Shown here piece after piece: positions 14,534 through 24,777 of a DNA stretch of 64,000 nucleotides. Under the pieces are notes generated by a model. It saw only the letters and a program-made list of their open reading frames with translations, ran no database searches and had not been told where the DNA came from. This stretch comes from Methylobacterium sp. B4. Lineage in GTDB: Bacteria; Pseudomonadota; Alphaproteobacteria; Rhizobiales; Beijerinckiaceae. The position numbers were made by a program, and so were the translations under genes. The stretch spans positions 1 to 64,000 of the forward strand of contig NZ_QJJJ01000019.1 of NCBI RefSeq assembly GCF_003201865.1, written 5' to 3'. Each line of letters begins with the position of its first letter. Position 1 is the first letter of the stretch.

Positions 14534-15567
14534 GCGGCACGAACCCGACCGCCTCGCTCGACGAGCGGCTCGCCCGCGCGCTTCGCCCCTCCCTCGCCAG
14601 CGCCGACGGCCCCGTCCTTCTCGCCGTCTCGGGCGGTCCGGATTCGATCGCGCTGATGCACGCGGCGTCCCGCATCGGGCCGGCCGACCGGCTCTTCGTC
14701 GCCACCGTCGATCACGGTCTTCGCCCGGAGGCCGCCGAGGAGGCCGCGGGCGTCGGGCGCCTTGCCGTCGCACTCGGGCTGGCGCACGCCGTCCTGCCTT
14801 GGGAGTCGCCGCGGCGCGGCAGTCGGGTCCAGGCGGAGGCGCGCGCCGCCCGCTACCGCCTGCTGGCGGACCACGCAGCCCGGCTCGGCGCCCGCCTCGT
14901 CATGACTGGCCACACCCTCGACGATCAGGCCGAGACCGTGCTGATGCGGCTGATCGCCGGCAGCGCGCCGGCCGGTCTCGCCGGCATGCGACGCCTGCGT
15001 CCGCTCACGCCCGACATCCGGCTTGCGCGCCCGTTCCTGAGCCTCGCGAAGGCTGAGCTGGTGGCCTATTGCGAGGGGCAGGGCCTGTCCTTCCTGCGCG
15101 ACCCGTCGAACACCGACGCGCGCTTCGCCCGCGCGCGGCTCCGCCGCCTCATGCCCGAGCTCCGGACCGAGGGTCTGAGCGCTGCGCGCCTCGCGCGCCT
15201 CGCGGAGCGGGCGGCCCGGGACGAATCGGTCTTGGCCGAGAGGGCGGAGGCCGTGTTCGCGCAGGTCGCTCGGTCCGAGGCGGAGGGCATCCTGCTCGAG
15301 GGAGCCCGCCTGCGCGACGAGCCCGAGGCGATTTGCCTGCGCGTGATGGACAGGGCTCTCGAAGCCGTCGCATCCGGTCTGCCCGATCCCGTGCCGAAGC
15401 GGCTGGAACGGCTGGAAAGCCTTCTCTTCGACGCCCTGTTGCCGGCGCTCAAGGAGGGGAGGGTGCTGCGCCGAACGCTTCGCGGGGTGCTGATCGAGGC
15501 CGACCGGCAGGGCCGGATCCACCTCGGTGCCGCGCCGCCGCGCGGCAGCCGAAACCCCGCACGCTAA
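14530..15567 (+). CDS. tilS: tRNA(Ile)-lysidine synthetase TilS
   Basis: TilS converts C34 of tRNA-Ile(CAU) to lysidine using ATP and lysine. The 345-residue protein has the PP-loop SGGPDS, then ATVDHGLR and [16 protein letters not shown], all family hallmarks. The start is TTG overlapping the cpoB stop. Its place between cpoB and ftsH is a conserved alphaproteobacterial arrangement. Confidence 0.92.
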   Translation: MSGTNPTASLDERLARALRPSLASADGPVLLAVSGGPDSIALMHAASRIGPADRLFVATVDHGLRPEAAEEAAGVGRLAVALGLAHAVLPWESPRRGSRVQAEARAARYRLLADHAARLGARLVMTGHTLDDQAETVLMRLIAGSAPAGLAGMRRLRPLTPDIRLARPFLSLAKAELVAYCEGQGLSFLRDPSNTDARFARARLRRLMPELRTEGLSAARLARLAERAARDESVLAERAEAVFAQVARSEAEGILLEGARLRDEPEAICLRVMDRALEAVASGLPDPVPKRLERLESLLFDALLPALKEGRVLRRTLRGVLIEADRQGRIHLGAAPPRGSRNPAR

Positions 15568-15704
15568 CGCTTCCACGGCAGCCTCGCCGCAGGTGCAGCC
15601 GATTTACTTGGCAAGGGGAGGGGCGCCGCCTACATTGGCTGCGAGTGCGTGGGGCATGCCGCGACATTGCGGGACGAAACCCGAACGCCTCCCAGGACCG
15701 ATCG

Positions 15705-17633
<1,929 letters not shown>

Positions 17634-17660
17634 GGAAACACGGCCGAGACGTGAGAAAGG

Positions 17661-17686
17661 GGGCGCCGAGAGGCGCCTCTTTTTTC
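17661..17686 (+). terminator. Intrinsic terminator of ftsH
   Basis: GGCGCC (17662-17667), GAGA loop, GGCGCC (17672-17677), then CTTTTTT. It lies 28 bp after the ftsH stop. Confidence 0.8.
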
Positions 17687-17765
17687 ATGGATGTCGGCCC
17701 GGAATGCGGGGCGCTGCGCCCGGCAGAGGTCCGATGACGGAGCGAGAAACGTCGGAACGAGGAAC

Positions 17766-18515
17766 GTGGCGACTTCGACCTATCTCATCGTGGGCCTGGG
17801 CGCGGCGCTCGCCGGCTTCGTTCAGGGCCTTTCGGGCTTCGCCTTCGGTCTCGTCGCGATGTCGATCTGGGCCTGGGTGATCGATCCGCAACTCGCGGCG
17901 GTGCTGGCGGTGATCGGCGGTCTGGCCGGGCAGGTGGTCGCCGTCATCTCGGTCCGCCGCGCCATCGATCTGCGCCGGCTGGCGCCCTTCCTGCTCGGCG
18001 GTCTCGCCGGCATCCCGCTAGGGGTCGTCCTGCTGCCGCATCTCGACATCAACTGGTTCAAGACGATCCTGGGAGGCTTCCTCGTCCTGTGGTGTCCGGC
18101 GATGCTCCTGTCGAAGGACCTGCCGCGCATCACGGGCGGCGGGCGGCTCGCGGATGCTCTCGCCGGACTCGGCGGAGGCGTAGGGGGAGGACTCGGCGGG
18201 TTCTCCGGCACGCTGCCCACGCTCTGGTGCACCCTCCGCGGCTACGAGCGGGACGTCCAGCGCGACGTCATTCAGAACTTCAACCTCTCGATGCTCGCGG
18301 TCACACTGGCCGTCTACCTGCCCGCCGGGCTCGTCACTCGCAGCATGCTGCCGATGATCGCCGTGGTGCTGCCCGCCATGTTGATCCCGACGCTTCTGGG
18401 CACCCGCGTCTATGTCGGCTTGAGCGAGACCGGCTTCCGCAGGCTGGTCCTCGGCCTGCTGACCGTGTCGGGAATCGTCCTGCTGTCGTCGGGTCTGCCC
18501 AGGCTTCTGGCGTAG
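17766..18515 (+). CDS. TauE/SafE family sulfite/organic-anion exporter
   Basis: This is 249 residues from GTG 17766 (MATSTYLIV...), preceded by a GAGG; an upstream ATG at 17691 would lie on the ftsH terminator, so the later start is chosen. Eight hydrophobic segments span the protein. GFVQGLSGFAFGLVAM near the N-terminus and GGGVGGGLGGFSGTLPTLW in the middle are the two inverted signature repeats of the TauE/SafE (DUF81) family. Substrate unknown; the family exports sulfite, sulfoacetate or related anions. Confidence 0.85.
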   Translation: MATSTYLIVGLGAALAGFVQGLSGFAFGLVAMSIWAWVIDPQLAAVLAVIGGLAGQVVAVISVRRAIDLRRLAPFLLGGLAGIPLGVVLLPHLDINWFKTILGGFLVLWCPAMLLSKDLPRITGGGRLADALAGLGGGVGGGLGGFSGTLPTLWCTLRGYERDVQRDVIQNFNLSMLAVTLAVYLPAGLVTRSMLPMIAVVLPAMLIPTLLGTRVYVGLSETGFRRLVLGLLTVSGIVLLSSGLPRLLA

Positions 18516-18688
18516 CTTTCGCCGTCATCGCGTCCGGGTTTCGCCGGTCGACCGCGCGCGACGGCCGTATTTCGACCGCCTTTAGCCCCGAGCAACCGGT
18601 TCACCAAGCCTGACATCCGCGCGGCGGATCGGGCCCCGATCTGATATCGTGGTCGTCTGCGAACCACACCGAGCGCGGAGAAGCGACG

Positions 18689-20029
18689 TTGCGCAAGTAC
18701 TTTGGAACCGACGGTGTGCGCGGCCGGGCCAACGGCGTCATCACGCCGGAACTCGCCCTCAAGGTCGGGCAGGCCGCAGGCGTCGTCTTCCAGCGCGGCG
18801 ATCATCGCCACCGCGTAGTGATCGGAAAGGATACGCGCCTCTCCGGCTACATGATCGAGACGGCGCTGGTCGCCGGCTTCACCTCCGTCGGCATGGACGT
18901 GCTGCTGCTGGGCCCGATGCCCACCCCCGCGGTGGCGATGCTGACCCGCTCCATGCGCGCCGATCTCGGCGTGATGATCTCGGCCTCCCACAACCCCTTC
19001 GAGGATAACGGCATCAAGCTGTTCGGTCCCGACGGGTTCAAGCTCAACGACGACGTGGAACTGGAGATCGAGGGGCTGATCGACGGCGACATGCGCCGGC
19101 GCCTCGCCGGATCGCGCGATCTGGGCCGCGCCAAGCGCATCGAGAGCGTCCACGCCCGCTATATCGAGTTCGCCAAGCGCACCCTGCCGCGCCACGTCAC
19201 GCTCGATGGCCTGCGGGTCGTCGTCGATTGCGCCAACGGCGCCGCCTATCGCGTCGCGCCGGAGACGCTGTGGGAACTCGGCGCCGAGGTGATCGCGATC
19301 GGCGTCGAGCCGGACGGCTTCAACATCAACCAGGATGTCGGCTCGACCGCGCCGGCCCACCTCGTCCAGAAGGTGCGCGAGCTGCGCGCCGATGTCGGCA
19401 TCGCCCTCGACGGCGACGCCGACCGCGTGCTGATCGTCGATGAGAAGGGCCAGAAGGTCGATGGCGACCAGCTCATGGCCGCCGTGGCCCGCTCGTGGAT
19501 GGAGGACGAGCGCCTCACCCAGCCGGGCCTCGTCGCGACCATCATGTCGAATCTCGGCCTGGAGCGCTTCATCAACGGCCTCGGCCTGACGCTTGCCCGG
19601 ACGGCGGTCGGCGACCGCTACGTGCTGGAGCATATGCGCGAGCACGGCTACAACCTCGGCGGCGAGCAATCGGGCCACATCATCATGTCCGATTACGCCA
19701 CCACCGGCGACGGGCTGGTGGCCGCCCTCCAGCTCCTCAGCGTCGTGAAGCGCCGCGACCTGCCGGTGAGCGAGGTCTGTCACTGCTTCGAGCCGCTGCC
19801 GCAGATCCTCAAGAATGTGCGCTTCCGCTCCGGCGAACCCCTGCGGGCGGATTCCGTCATCACGGCCATCGCTCACGCCAAGGACCGCCTAGGCGCGTCG
19901 GGCCGCCTCGTGATCCGTCCCTCGGGCACGGAGCCCGTCATCCGCGTCATGGCCGAGGGCGACGACCGCGATCTCGTGGCTGAGGTGGTGGACGAGGTCG
20001 TCGATGCGGTCACCCGCGCGGCCGCCTGA
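18689..20029 (+). CDS. glmM: Phosphoglucosamine mutase GlmM
   Basis: GlmM interconverts glucosamine-6-phosphate and glucosamine-1-phosphate for UDP-GlcNAc synthesis. This is 446 residues from TTG 18689, preceded by GGAGAAG. The active-site serine is Ser100 in [12 protein letters not shown], the metal loop is LDGDADRVL, the sugar loop GGEQSGHII, and the phosphate loop [12 protein letters not shown]. Downstream of ftsH with one inserted transporter gene. Confidence 0.96.
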   Translation: MRKYFGTDGVRGRANGVITPELALKVGQAAGVVFQRGDHRHRVVIGKDTRLSGYMIETALVAGFTSVGMDVLLLGPMPTPAVAMLTRSMRADLGVMISASHNPFEDNGIKLFGPDGFKLNDDVELEIEGLIDGDMRRRLAGSRDLGRAKRIESVHARYIEFAKRTLPRHVTLDGLRVVVDCANGAAYRVAPETLWELGAEVIAIGVEPDGFNINQDVGSTAPAHLVQKVRELRADVGIALDGDADRVLIVDEKGQKVDGDQLMAAVARSWMEDERLTQPGLVATIMSNLGLERFINGLGLTLARTAVGDRYVLEHMREHGYNLGGEQSGHIIMSDYATTGDGLVAALQLLSVVKRRDLPVSEVCHCFEPLPQILKNVRFRSGEPLRADSVITAIAHAKDRLGASGRLVIRPSGTEPVIRVMAEGDDRDLVAEVVDEVVDAVTRAAA

Positions 20030-20192
20030 GGCAGCGGTCGCGCCACCCGCGCTGGCCGCAAGGTCGCCCTCGGCGCAACCATGAGGCTCGATCATCCAAA
20101 GAATGTACCGGCCGCGGCAATCTGAAGTCCGGCCGAGCTTTGGGAGCGGTCGGGCCTCGATGGAACGCGACAAACAAGACTAATTTTTTACG

Positions 20193-20208
20193 TTAAGTGC
20201 GACTTAAC
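20193..20208. promoter_or_regulatory. CtrA-type binding box upstream of outer-membrane protein gene
   Basis: TTAA-GTGCGAC-TTAAC matches TTAA-N7-TTAAC exactly and is also part of a palindrome (GTTAAGT, GCG, ACTTAAC; 20192-20208). It ends 77 bp upstream of the beta-barrel gene start at 20286, with an AT-rich stretch just before it. Confidence 0.6.
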
Positions 20209-20285
20209 CTTCATCGAGCATCCTTCACCTCGCATTTCGGGCCGGCCCTGTGTTTCGGCGCGCTCGATGGGTGAAGGATATCGTA

Positions 20286-21149
20286 ATGCGCCGCCGCTCC
20301 GATTTTCCCGCATTGGTGCGCTCCCTCACGCTCGTTGCGGGCGTCGGGGCGCCCTGCCTCGCGCAAGCCGCCGACCTGTTGCCGCCGCCCCCGCCGCCCG
20401 TTCCGATGGCCGAGCCCGTCGAGTTCGCGGGCGGCTGGTACCTGCGCGGCGATGTCGGCTACGGCACGCTCGATCTGCGCAAGACCATTGCCGAGGACGT
20501 TTCGCACCCGTCCAAGCCGTACGACTACGTGGCCCTGCAGGACAAGCTGCAGAACCAGTACTTCATCGGCGGCGGCATCGGCTACCAGATCAATCCCTGG
20601 CTGCGCGCCGATGCGACCGGAGAGTACCGCTTCCGCACCAAGTGGAAGCTGTTCGCCGAGGACAAGACCGGCGGTGACACCGGCGGCTACAATCTCACCG
20701 AAGGCCGGTTCGACTCCATCGTCGGCCTCGTCAACGGCTACGTCGATCTCGGCACTTGGTACGGCGTCACGCCCTTCATCGGTGCCGGCGTGGGTGTCGC
20801 CCATCACAGCTTCGGCGGCGTGACCGACAAGGGCTACGGCAACTATTTCGGTGGCTACGGCATCGGCCCTCGCAACGAGCGGACGAACTTCGCCTGGGCG
20901 CTGCATGCCGGTCTCGGCTACGACATCGCGCCGAACCTCAAGTTCGAAGCCGCCTATCGCTACCTGAACATGGGCGAAGCGACGACCGGCGTTGTCACCT
21001 GTTCGCTCGATTGCCCGAAGACGGTCTACCGCGTGAAGGAGATCGAGTCTCACGACGTGAAGCTCGGCTTCCGCTACCTCCTCGCCCCACCGGTGGCCGT
21101 GGCGGCCGTCGATTACGCGCCGCCGCCACCCTTGGTGCGCAAGTACTGA
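20286..21149 (+). CDS. Outer-membrane beta-barrel protein (paralogue 1)
   Basis: This is 287 residues from ATG 20286 with GAAGG upstream. A signal peptide ends near AQAADL, followed by a Pro-rich segment (LLPPPPPPVPM). A barrel domain follows with alternating aromatic strands (WYLRGDVGYGTLDL, GGGIGYQINPWLRADATGEYRF, WYGVTPFIGAGVGVAHH, FAWALHAGLGYDIAPNLKFEAAYRYLNMG). Strongly similar in plan to the gene at 21314. The C-terminus is a Pro-rich tail ending in KY rather than a strand ending in Phe. Likely a small porin-like/surface protein of the Rhizobiales type. Confidence 0.8.
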   Translation: MRRRSDFPALVRSLTLVAGVGAPCLAQAADLLPPPPPPVPMAEPVEFAGGWYLRGDVGYGTLDLRKTIAEDVSHPSKPYDYVALQDKLQNQYFIGGGIGYQINPWLRADATGEYRFRTKWKLFAEDKTGGDTGGYNLTEGRFDSIVGLVNGYVDLGTWYGVTPFIGAGVGVAHHSFGGVTDKGYGNYFGGYGIGPRNERTNFAWALHAGLGYDIAPNLKFEAAYRYLNMGEATTGVVTCSLDCPKTVYRVKEIESHDVKLGFRYLLAPPVAVAAVDYAPPPPLVRKY

Positions 21150-21174
21150 TCCACGACAATCAGCCAAGAGATGA

Positions 21175-21210
21175 AACGGCGCGGATCACTTCCGCGCCGT
21201 TTTCGTTTTT
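21175..21210 (+). terminator. Intrinsic terminator after beta-barrel paralogue 1
   Basis: Perfect 11-bp arms AACGGCGCGGA (21175-21185) and TCCGCGCCGTT (21191-21201) enclose TCACT and are followed by a T-rich run. Confidence 0.85.
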
Positions 21211-21239
21211 GCATGATCATTGAGGCATCTGCGTTAAGG

Positions 21240-21255
21240 TTAAGTCGATCATAAC
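21240..21255. promoter_or_regulatory. Near-consensus CtrA box upstream of beta-barrel paralogue 2
   Basis: TTAA-GTCGATC-ATAAC differs from TTAA-N7-TTAAC at one position. An extra TTAA half-site lies 6 bp upstream. It ends 58 bp before the start at 21314, paralleling the exact box upstream of paralogue 1. Confidence 0.4.
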
Positions 21256-21313
21256 CATTGCCAGGCTAAAGGTGAGCCGATCGCGGCGCGACTGCGCCGG
21301 CCGGCGTACCCCG

Positions 21314-22180
21314 ATGAGGCTCTTCATGATCGTTCCGCACCGTCTCGTGCTCGCGGCCACGCTCGCGACCGGCCTGCTCACCGCCGGCCCCTTCGCCATG
21401 CCGGCCACGGCAGCGGACCTGCTGCCCCCGATGCCGCCCCCGCCGATGCCGGTCGCGGCGCCGGTGACGATCGGCAGCGGCTGGTACCTGCGCGGCGACT
21501 TCACCCAGAGCTGGTACGAGCATCCCCGCGATGCCGCGCTGCCCGATCCCAACGATCCCGGCATGCCGCCGCTGGTCGGCCTGCGCCTGAGCCCGGAACC
21601 CGGCTACGGCGGCGGCGTCGGCTATCAGATCAATCCGTGGCTGCGCATCGACGCGACCATCGACCAGCGCGTCGCCTCGTCCTTCCGCGGCTTCTCCTCG
21701 CGCTCGGTCTTCGAAACCGGTTACAATCTCGAGGCCGGCAAGCTCGACGTCCTGACCGGCCTCGTCAACGTCTACGCCGATCTCGGCACGTGGTACGGCT
21801 TCACGCCCTATGTCGGCGCCGGCATCGGCTTTGCCGACAAGCGCATGAGCCGCAACTACACCCAGACCACCTGTCTCATCGACGGCTGCGACGGGTCCCC
21901 CGGCACCGGCCCGCGCGATCCGGCCCTGAGGGCCAGCCACTCCGTCACGACCTTCGCCTGGGCTCTCACGGCCGGCATGTCCTACGAGATCGGCGCAGGC
22001 CTCAGCCTCGACGCGGCCTACCGCTACGTCGATCTCGGACGCGCCAAGAGCGGCCTGGACGCCTATGGCGGCAGCACCCGCCTGAAGGATCTCACCGCGA
22101 ACGAATTCCGGGTCGGCCTCCGCTACCGCTTCGCCGACACGCTGATGCCGACGATTCCCGGCAACGGCTACGGCCACTGA
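21314..22180 (+). CDS. Outer-membrane beta-barrel protein (paralogue 2)
   Basis: This is 288 residues from ATG 21314. A signal peptide ends near ATAADL, and a Pro-rich segment (LLPPMPPPPMP) leads to barrel strands that parallel paralogue 1 (GWYLRGDFTQSWYE, GYGGGVGYQINPWLRIDATID, WYGFTPYVGAGIGFADKRM, FAWALTAGMSYEIGAGLSLDAAYRYVDLG). The repeated phrase WYxxTPxxGAGxG shows common origin by duplication. It ends before a strong terminator, so it forms its own transcript. Confidence 0.8.
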   Translation: MRLFMIVPHRLVLAATLATGLLTAGPFAMPATAADLLPPMPPPPMPVAAPVTIGSGWYLRGDFTQSWYEHPRDAALPDPNDPGMPPLVGLRLSPEPGYGGGVGYQINPWLRIDATIDQRVASSFRGFSSRSVFETGYNLEAGKLDVLTGLVNVYADLGTWYGFTPYVGAGIGFADKRMSRNYTQTTCLIDGCDGSPGTGPRDPALRASHSVTTFAWALTAGMSYEIGAGLSLDAAYRYVDLGRAKSGLDAYGGSTRLKDLTANEFRVGLRYRFADTLMPTIPGNGYGH

Positions 22181-22207
22181 GCCGAAGCCCGACACGACAA
22201 GTCCCTC

Positions 22208-22243
22208 GCGGCGTCCGGCTTCGTGCCGGACGCCGCTTTCGTT
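22208..22243 (+). terminator. Intrinsic terminator after beta-barrel paralogue 2
   Basis: Perfect 12-bp arms at 22208-22219 and 22225-22236 (GCGGCGTCCGGC and its complement) enclose TTCGT and are followed by TTTCGTTT. Confidence 0.85.
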
Positions 22244-22367
22244 TCGTGCTGACGAAGGTGATCCGCGAAGGCCTGGATCGACGCACGAACAAAAAATTAA
22301 GGTTACCGAAGTAAGATAATCAGGTCAGCCCGGCTCTTAACCGCCCCGGTGCTTGAGGACGACGACG

Positions 22368-23264
22368 ATGCGTTTCGCGACCTTGGGTCTTGTTGTTGCT
22401 GTCCTGGCGTCGCCCGCGCTTGCCGCCGATCTCGATTACGGCGTCCTGCGCGGCTCCGACGACGATTACGCCGCACCAGCTCCGATCATCGATTGGAGCG
22501 GGTTCTACGTCGGCGGGCATGGCGGCTATTCCTCGGCCGCGCTCGGTTTCGGCAACGCGTTCCAGCCGATCGTGGCCAACGCGCTCAGATACTCGGTTGC
22601 CGAAGGGGAGTTCAACGCTTCCCAGTTGCTGGCAGCCCGCTCGACCCACGCGACGGGCGGCAGTTATGGCGCCTTCGCCGGCATCAACTACCAGTTCGAC
22701 GAGGTCGTGGTCGGCCTGGAAGCCGACTACACATTCTTCGGCAAACGAGGCAGCACCTTCGACCAGATCAGCCGCTTCGGCCTCGCCAAAGACGGCTACC
22801 TGACGACCGTCGCCCTGAAGGGTCAAGCGAGCACCGAGATCGAGGATTTCGGGAGCGTGCGAGGAAGGGCGGGCTACGCCTTCGGCAACTTCCTACCCTA
22901 CGTGACCGCGGGTCTTGCGATCGGTCGGGCCGTCGTCAGCAATACCGTGGACATTCAGAGCTACGGATACGATCAAGCCGCCTTCAACGCGAATCAAGCC
23001 AACGGCACGCAGAACTTCGTCAACCGATACGGCTACACCACCTTCAACCCGAACAATCCGATCCGGAGCACGCCGGCGACGGAAACCTACGGTGCGACGA
23101 AGAAGGTGACGATCGGGGGTGTCGCCCTCGGCGCCGGTCTCGAATACGCGATCACGCCCAACATCCTGCTGCGCGGCGAGTATCAGTTCGTCCTCTTCAA
23201 CGACTTCCAGGGCCACAAGGCCGAACTGAACACCGTCCGCGGCGGCGCGGCCATCAAGTTCTGA
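22368..23264 (+). CDS. Outer-membrane beta-barrel protein (porin-like)
   Basis: This is 298 residues from ATG 22368, with GAGG about 9 bases upstream. A signal peptide ends at ALAADLDYG; then comes the Rhizobiales OMP opening IIDWSGFYVGGHGGYSS and barrel strands (GAFAGINYQFDEVVVGLEADYTF, SVRGRAGYAFGNFLPYVTAGLAIGR, GVALGAGLEYAITPNILLRGEYQFVLF), ending in IKF with the terminal Phe expected for Bam-dependent insertion. More distantly related to the two genes before it. Confidence 0.82.
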   Translation: MRFATLGLVVAVLASPALAADLDYGVLRGSDDDYAAPAPIIDWSGFYVGGHGGYSSAALGFGNAFQPIVANALRYSVAEGEFNASQLLAARSTHATGGSYGAFAGINYQFDEVVVGLEADYTFFGKRGSTFDQISRFGLAKDGYLTTVALKGQASTEIEDFGSVRGRAGYAFGNFLPYVTAGLAIGRAVVSNTVDIQSYGYDQAAFNANQANGTQNFVNRYGYTTFNPNNPIRSTPATETYGATKKVTIGGVALGAGLEYAITPNILLRGEYQFVLFNDFQGHKAELNTVRGGAAIKF

Positions 23265-23287
23265 CCGCATCCCGACCGAGGATCACC

Positions 23288-23530
23288 ATGCGCTGCCTGC
23301 TTCCATACTCGGCCGCGATCCTGGCCGGTCTGACGGCGGCTCTCGTGCCGGCCGGAGCCAGCAGCCAGGAGCGGCGGCTCGCGCGCCAGCCGCTTCCGCC
23401 CGAAACCGTCTACCGCGATCCGGCGCCGCGCTTCCGGGCCGGCCCGCCCGTGACTTTCGCCGTCCGGGCCTATGTGCCGCGGCCGACCTACCAGCCGATG
23501 TTCAACGCGCCGCCCGAGCGGCTGCGCTGA
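23288..23530 (+). CDS. Small secreted hypothetical protein
   Basis: This is 80 residues from ATG 23288 with GAGG upstream, 23 bp after the beta-barrel gene, probably co-transcribed. A clear signal peptide (MRCLLPYSAAILAGLTAALVP) is followed by a Pro/Arg-rich mature chain (RQPLPPETVYRDPAPRFRAGPPVTF). No family recognised. It could be a periplasmic partner of the barrel protein. Confidence 0.6.
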   Translation: MRCLLPYSAAILAGLTAALVPAGASSQERRLARQPLPPETVYRDPAPRFRAGPPVTFAVRAYVPRPTYQPMFNAPPERLR

Positions 23531-23542
23531 GACGGCGCCCGC

Positions 23543-24091
23543 TCAGATGTCCAGCTCGCTGTCCCAGTAGAGGTAGTCGAGCCAAGTGTGATGATATTGG
23601 CGGTGGTCGAATTCCGGCTGGCGGCGGTGCAGCTCGTGCCGAGTCGGCCGGTGCGGCTCGTTGAGGAGCGGCATCTCCGCCTCGTCCGGTGTCCGGTTGG
23701 CCTTGCGCAGGTTGCAGGGTGAGCAGGCGGCCACGACGTTCTCCCAAGTCGAGAGGCCGCCGCGGGAGCGCGGCACGACGTGGTCGAAGGTGAGACCGCC
23801 CGAGGGCAGGCGCAGACCGCAATACTGGCAGGTGAAGGTGTCGCGCAGGTAGATGTTGTAGCGCGTGAAGGCGGGGCTTCGGGCCAGGGCCACGTAGCTC
23901 TTGAGGGCGACCACGCTCGGCACCTTGAGGGACCGGCTCGGGCTGTGTGCCTCGACGTCGTAGTTGGCGACCAAGGTGACGCGGTCGAGGAATAGGGCGG
24001 TGAACGCGTCCTTCCAGGACCACAACGAGAGCGGATTATAGGAAAGCGGCCGGTAATCCGCGTTGAGCACCAGGGTCTGCAGATCGATCAT
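23543..24091 (-). CDS. HNH endonuclease
   Basis: This is 182 residues from ATG 24091 (MIDLQTLVLNADYRPL; a GTG at 24100 would add three). The HNH/zinc-ribbon core reads CQYCGLRLPSGGLTFDHVVPRSRGGLSTWENVVAACSPCN when pieced together: two CxxC knuckles bind zinc, and the DHV...GG...N core is the catalytic bba-metal fold. The upstream half (PLSLWSWKDAFTALFLDRVTLVANY) is the conserved N-terminal region of a widespread bacterial HNH group of unknown target. Converges on the small secreted gene. Confidence 0.85.
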   Translation of the reverse strand: MIDLQTLVLNADYRPLSYNPLSLWSWKDAFTALFLDRVTLVANYDVEAHSPSRSLKVPSVVALKSYVALARSPAFTRYNIYLRDTFTCQYCGLRLPSGGLTFDHVVPRSRGGLSTWENVVAACSPCNLRKANRTPDEAEMPLLNEPHRPTRHELHRRQPEFDHRQYHHTWLDYLYWDSELDI

Positions 24092-24777
24092 CGACGCCAC
24101 TCACTCACTGCTCGTGACGGCGCCCTTCGGGCGCCTCGGCCTCGGACGACTGAGGTCCGAAGGGCCATGCCGTGCCCGCGACGGCCGGAAGACCGAAGGC
24201 GATCGCCCGCGATGCCGGGGCAAAGGTCTTCGTTCCGTCGCGCGCCTCCGCACCGCACCGGCCCCGGCGCGCACGAAGGACGCTGCAGCGGGAGCGGGGT
24301 GGTCGAAGCCTGTGATATCGGGATAGGACCGGCGACAACGGTTCCTGCCGGCGAATCGTGCCGGTTCGAACCGAGGCGTGGCAGCGCGGACGATCAGCGC
24401 CGCCTCCTCGCACCGTGAGGATATGGCCAAGTCCATCGCGGCTTAGTGTAATATCAGCGTGACAAGCTTGTGAAGGCGGGAGGGTCGGCCTCGACGTCGC
24501 GGCCCACGCTTTTCCGCGAAAACTGATCCCGGTTCCGCGCCTCCGCACGCTTTCGCCCCATTACGGGAGCAGACAGGCCGCAATCCGAAGCGCTCTTGTG
24601 CGTTGCGGCAGTTTTCGGGATGGGCCTCTCGGCGGGCGGGCGATCGACCCTAGCTGACGGGGCAGCGTCGCCGGCCCGGCTCTCGCGCCCGGATCACCCG
24701 CGGAGCGTCGTCGAGCGTGCGATCCGCCTCTCGCCGCCGCAGCCCGACGCGATCCGCTTCCCCCGCGAAGGATGACG
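24092..24777. other. Long intergenic stretch without a convincing gene
   Basis: 686 bp between divergent HNH and MscS genes. Short open frames on the minus strand (for example 24105-24548) are Arg/Pro-rich with no motif or good start, so they are not called. A small inverted repeat GGCGCCCTTCGGGCGCC lies at about 24119-24135 with no T-run. Only the ribosome site of the MscS gene (GAAGG at 24767-24771) is clear. Confidence 0.5.

Noticed and set aside
24105-24548. Minus-strand frame of 147 codons in the HNH-MscS gap
   Set aside because: No ribosome site, no motif, composition like antisense shadows.
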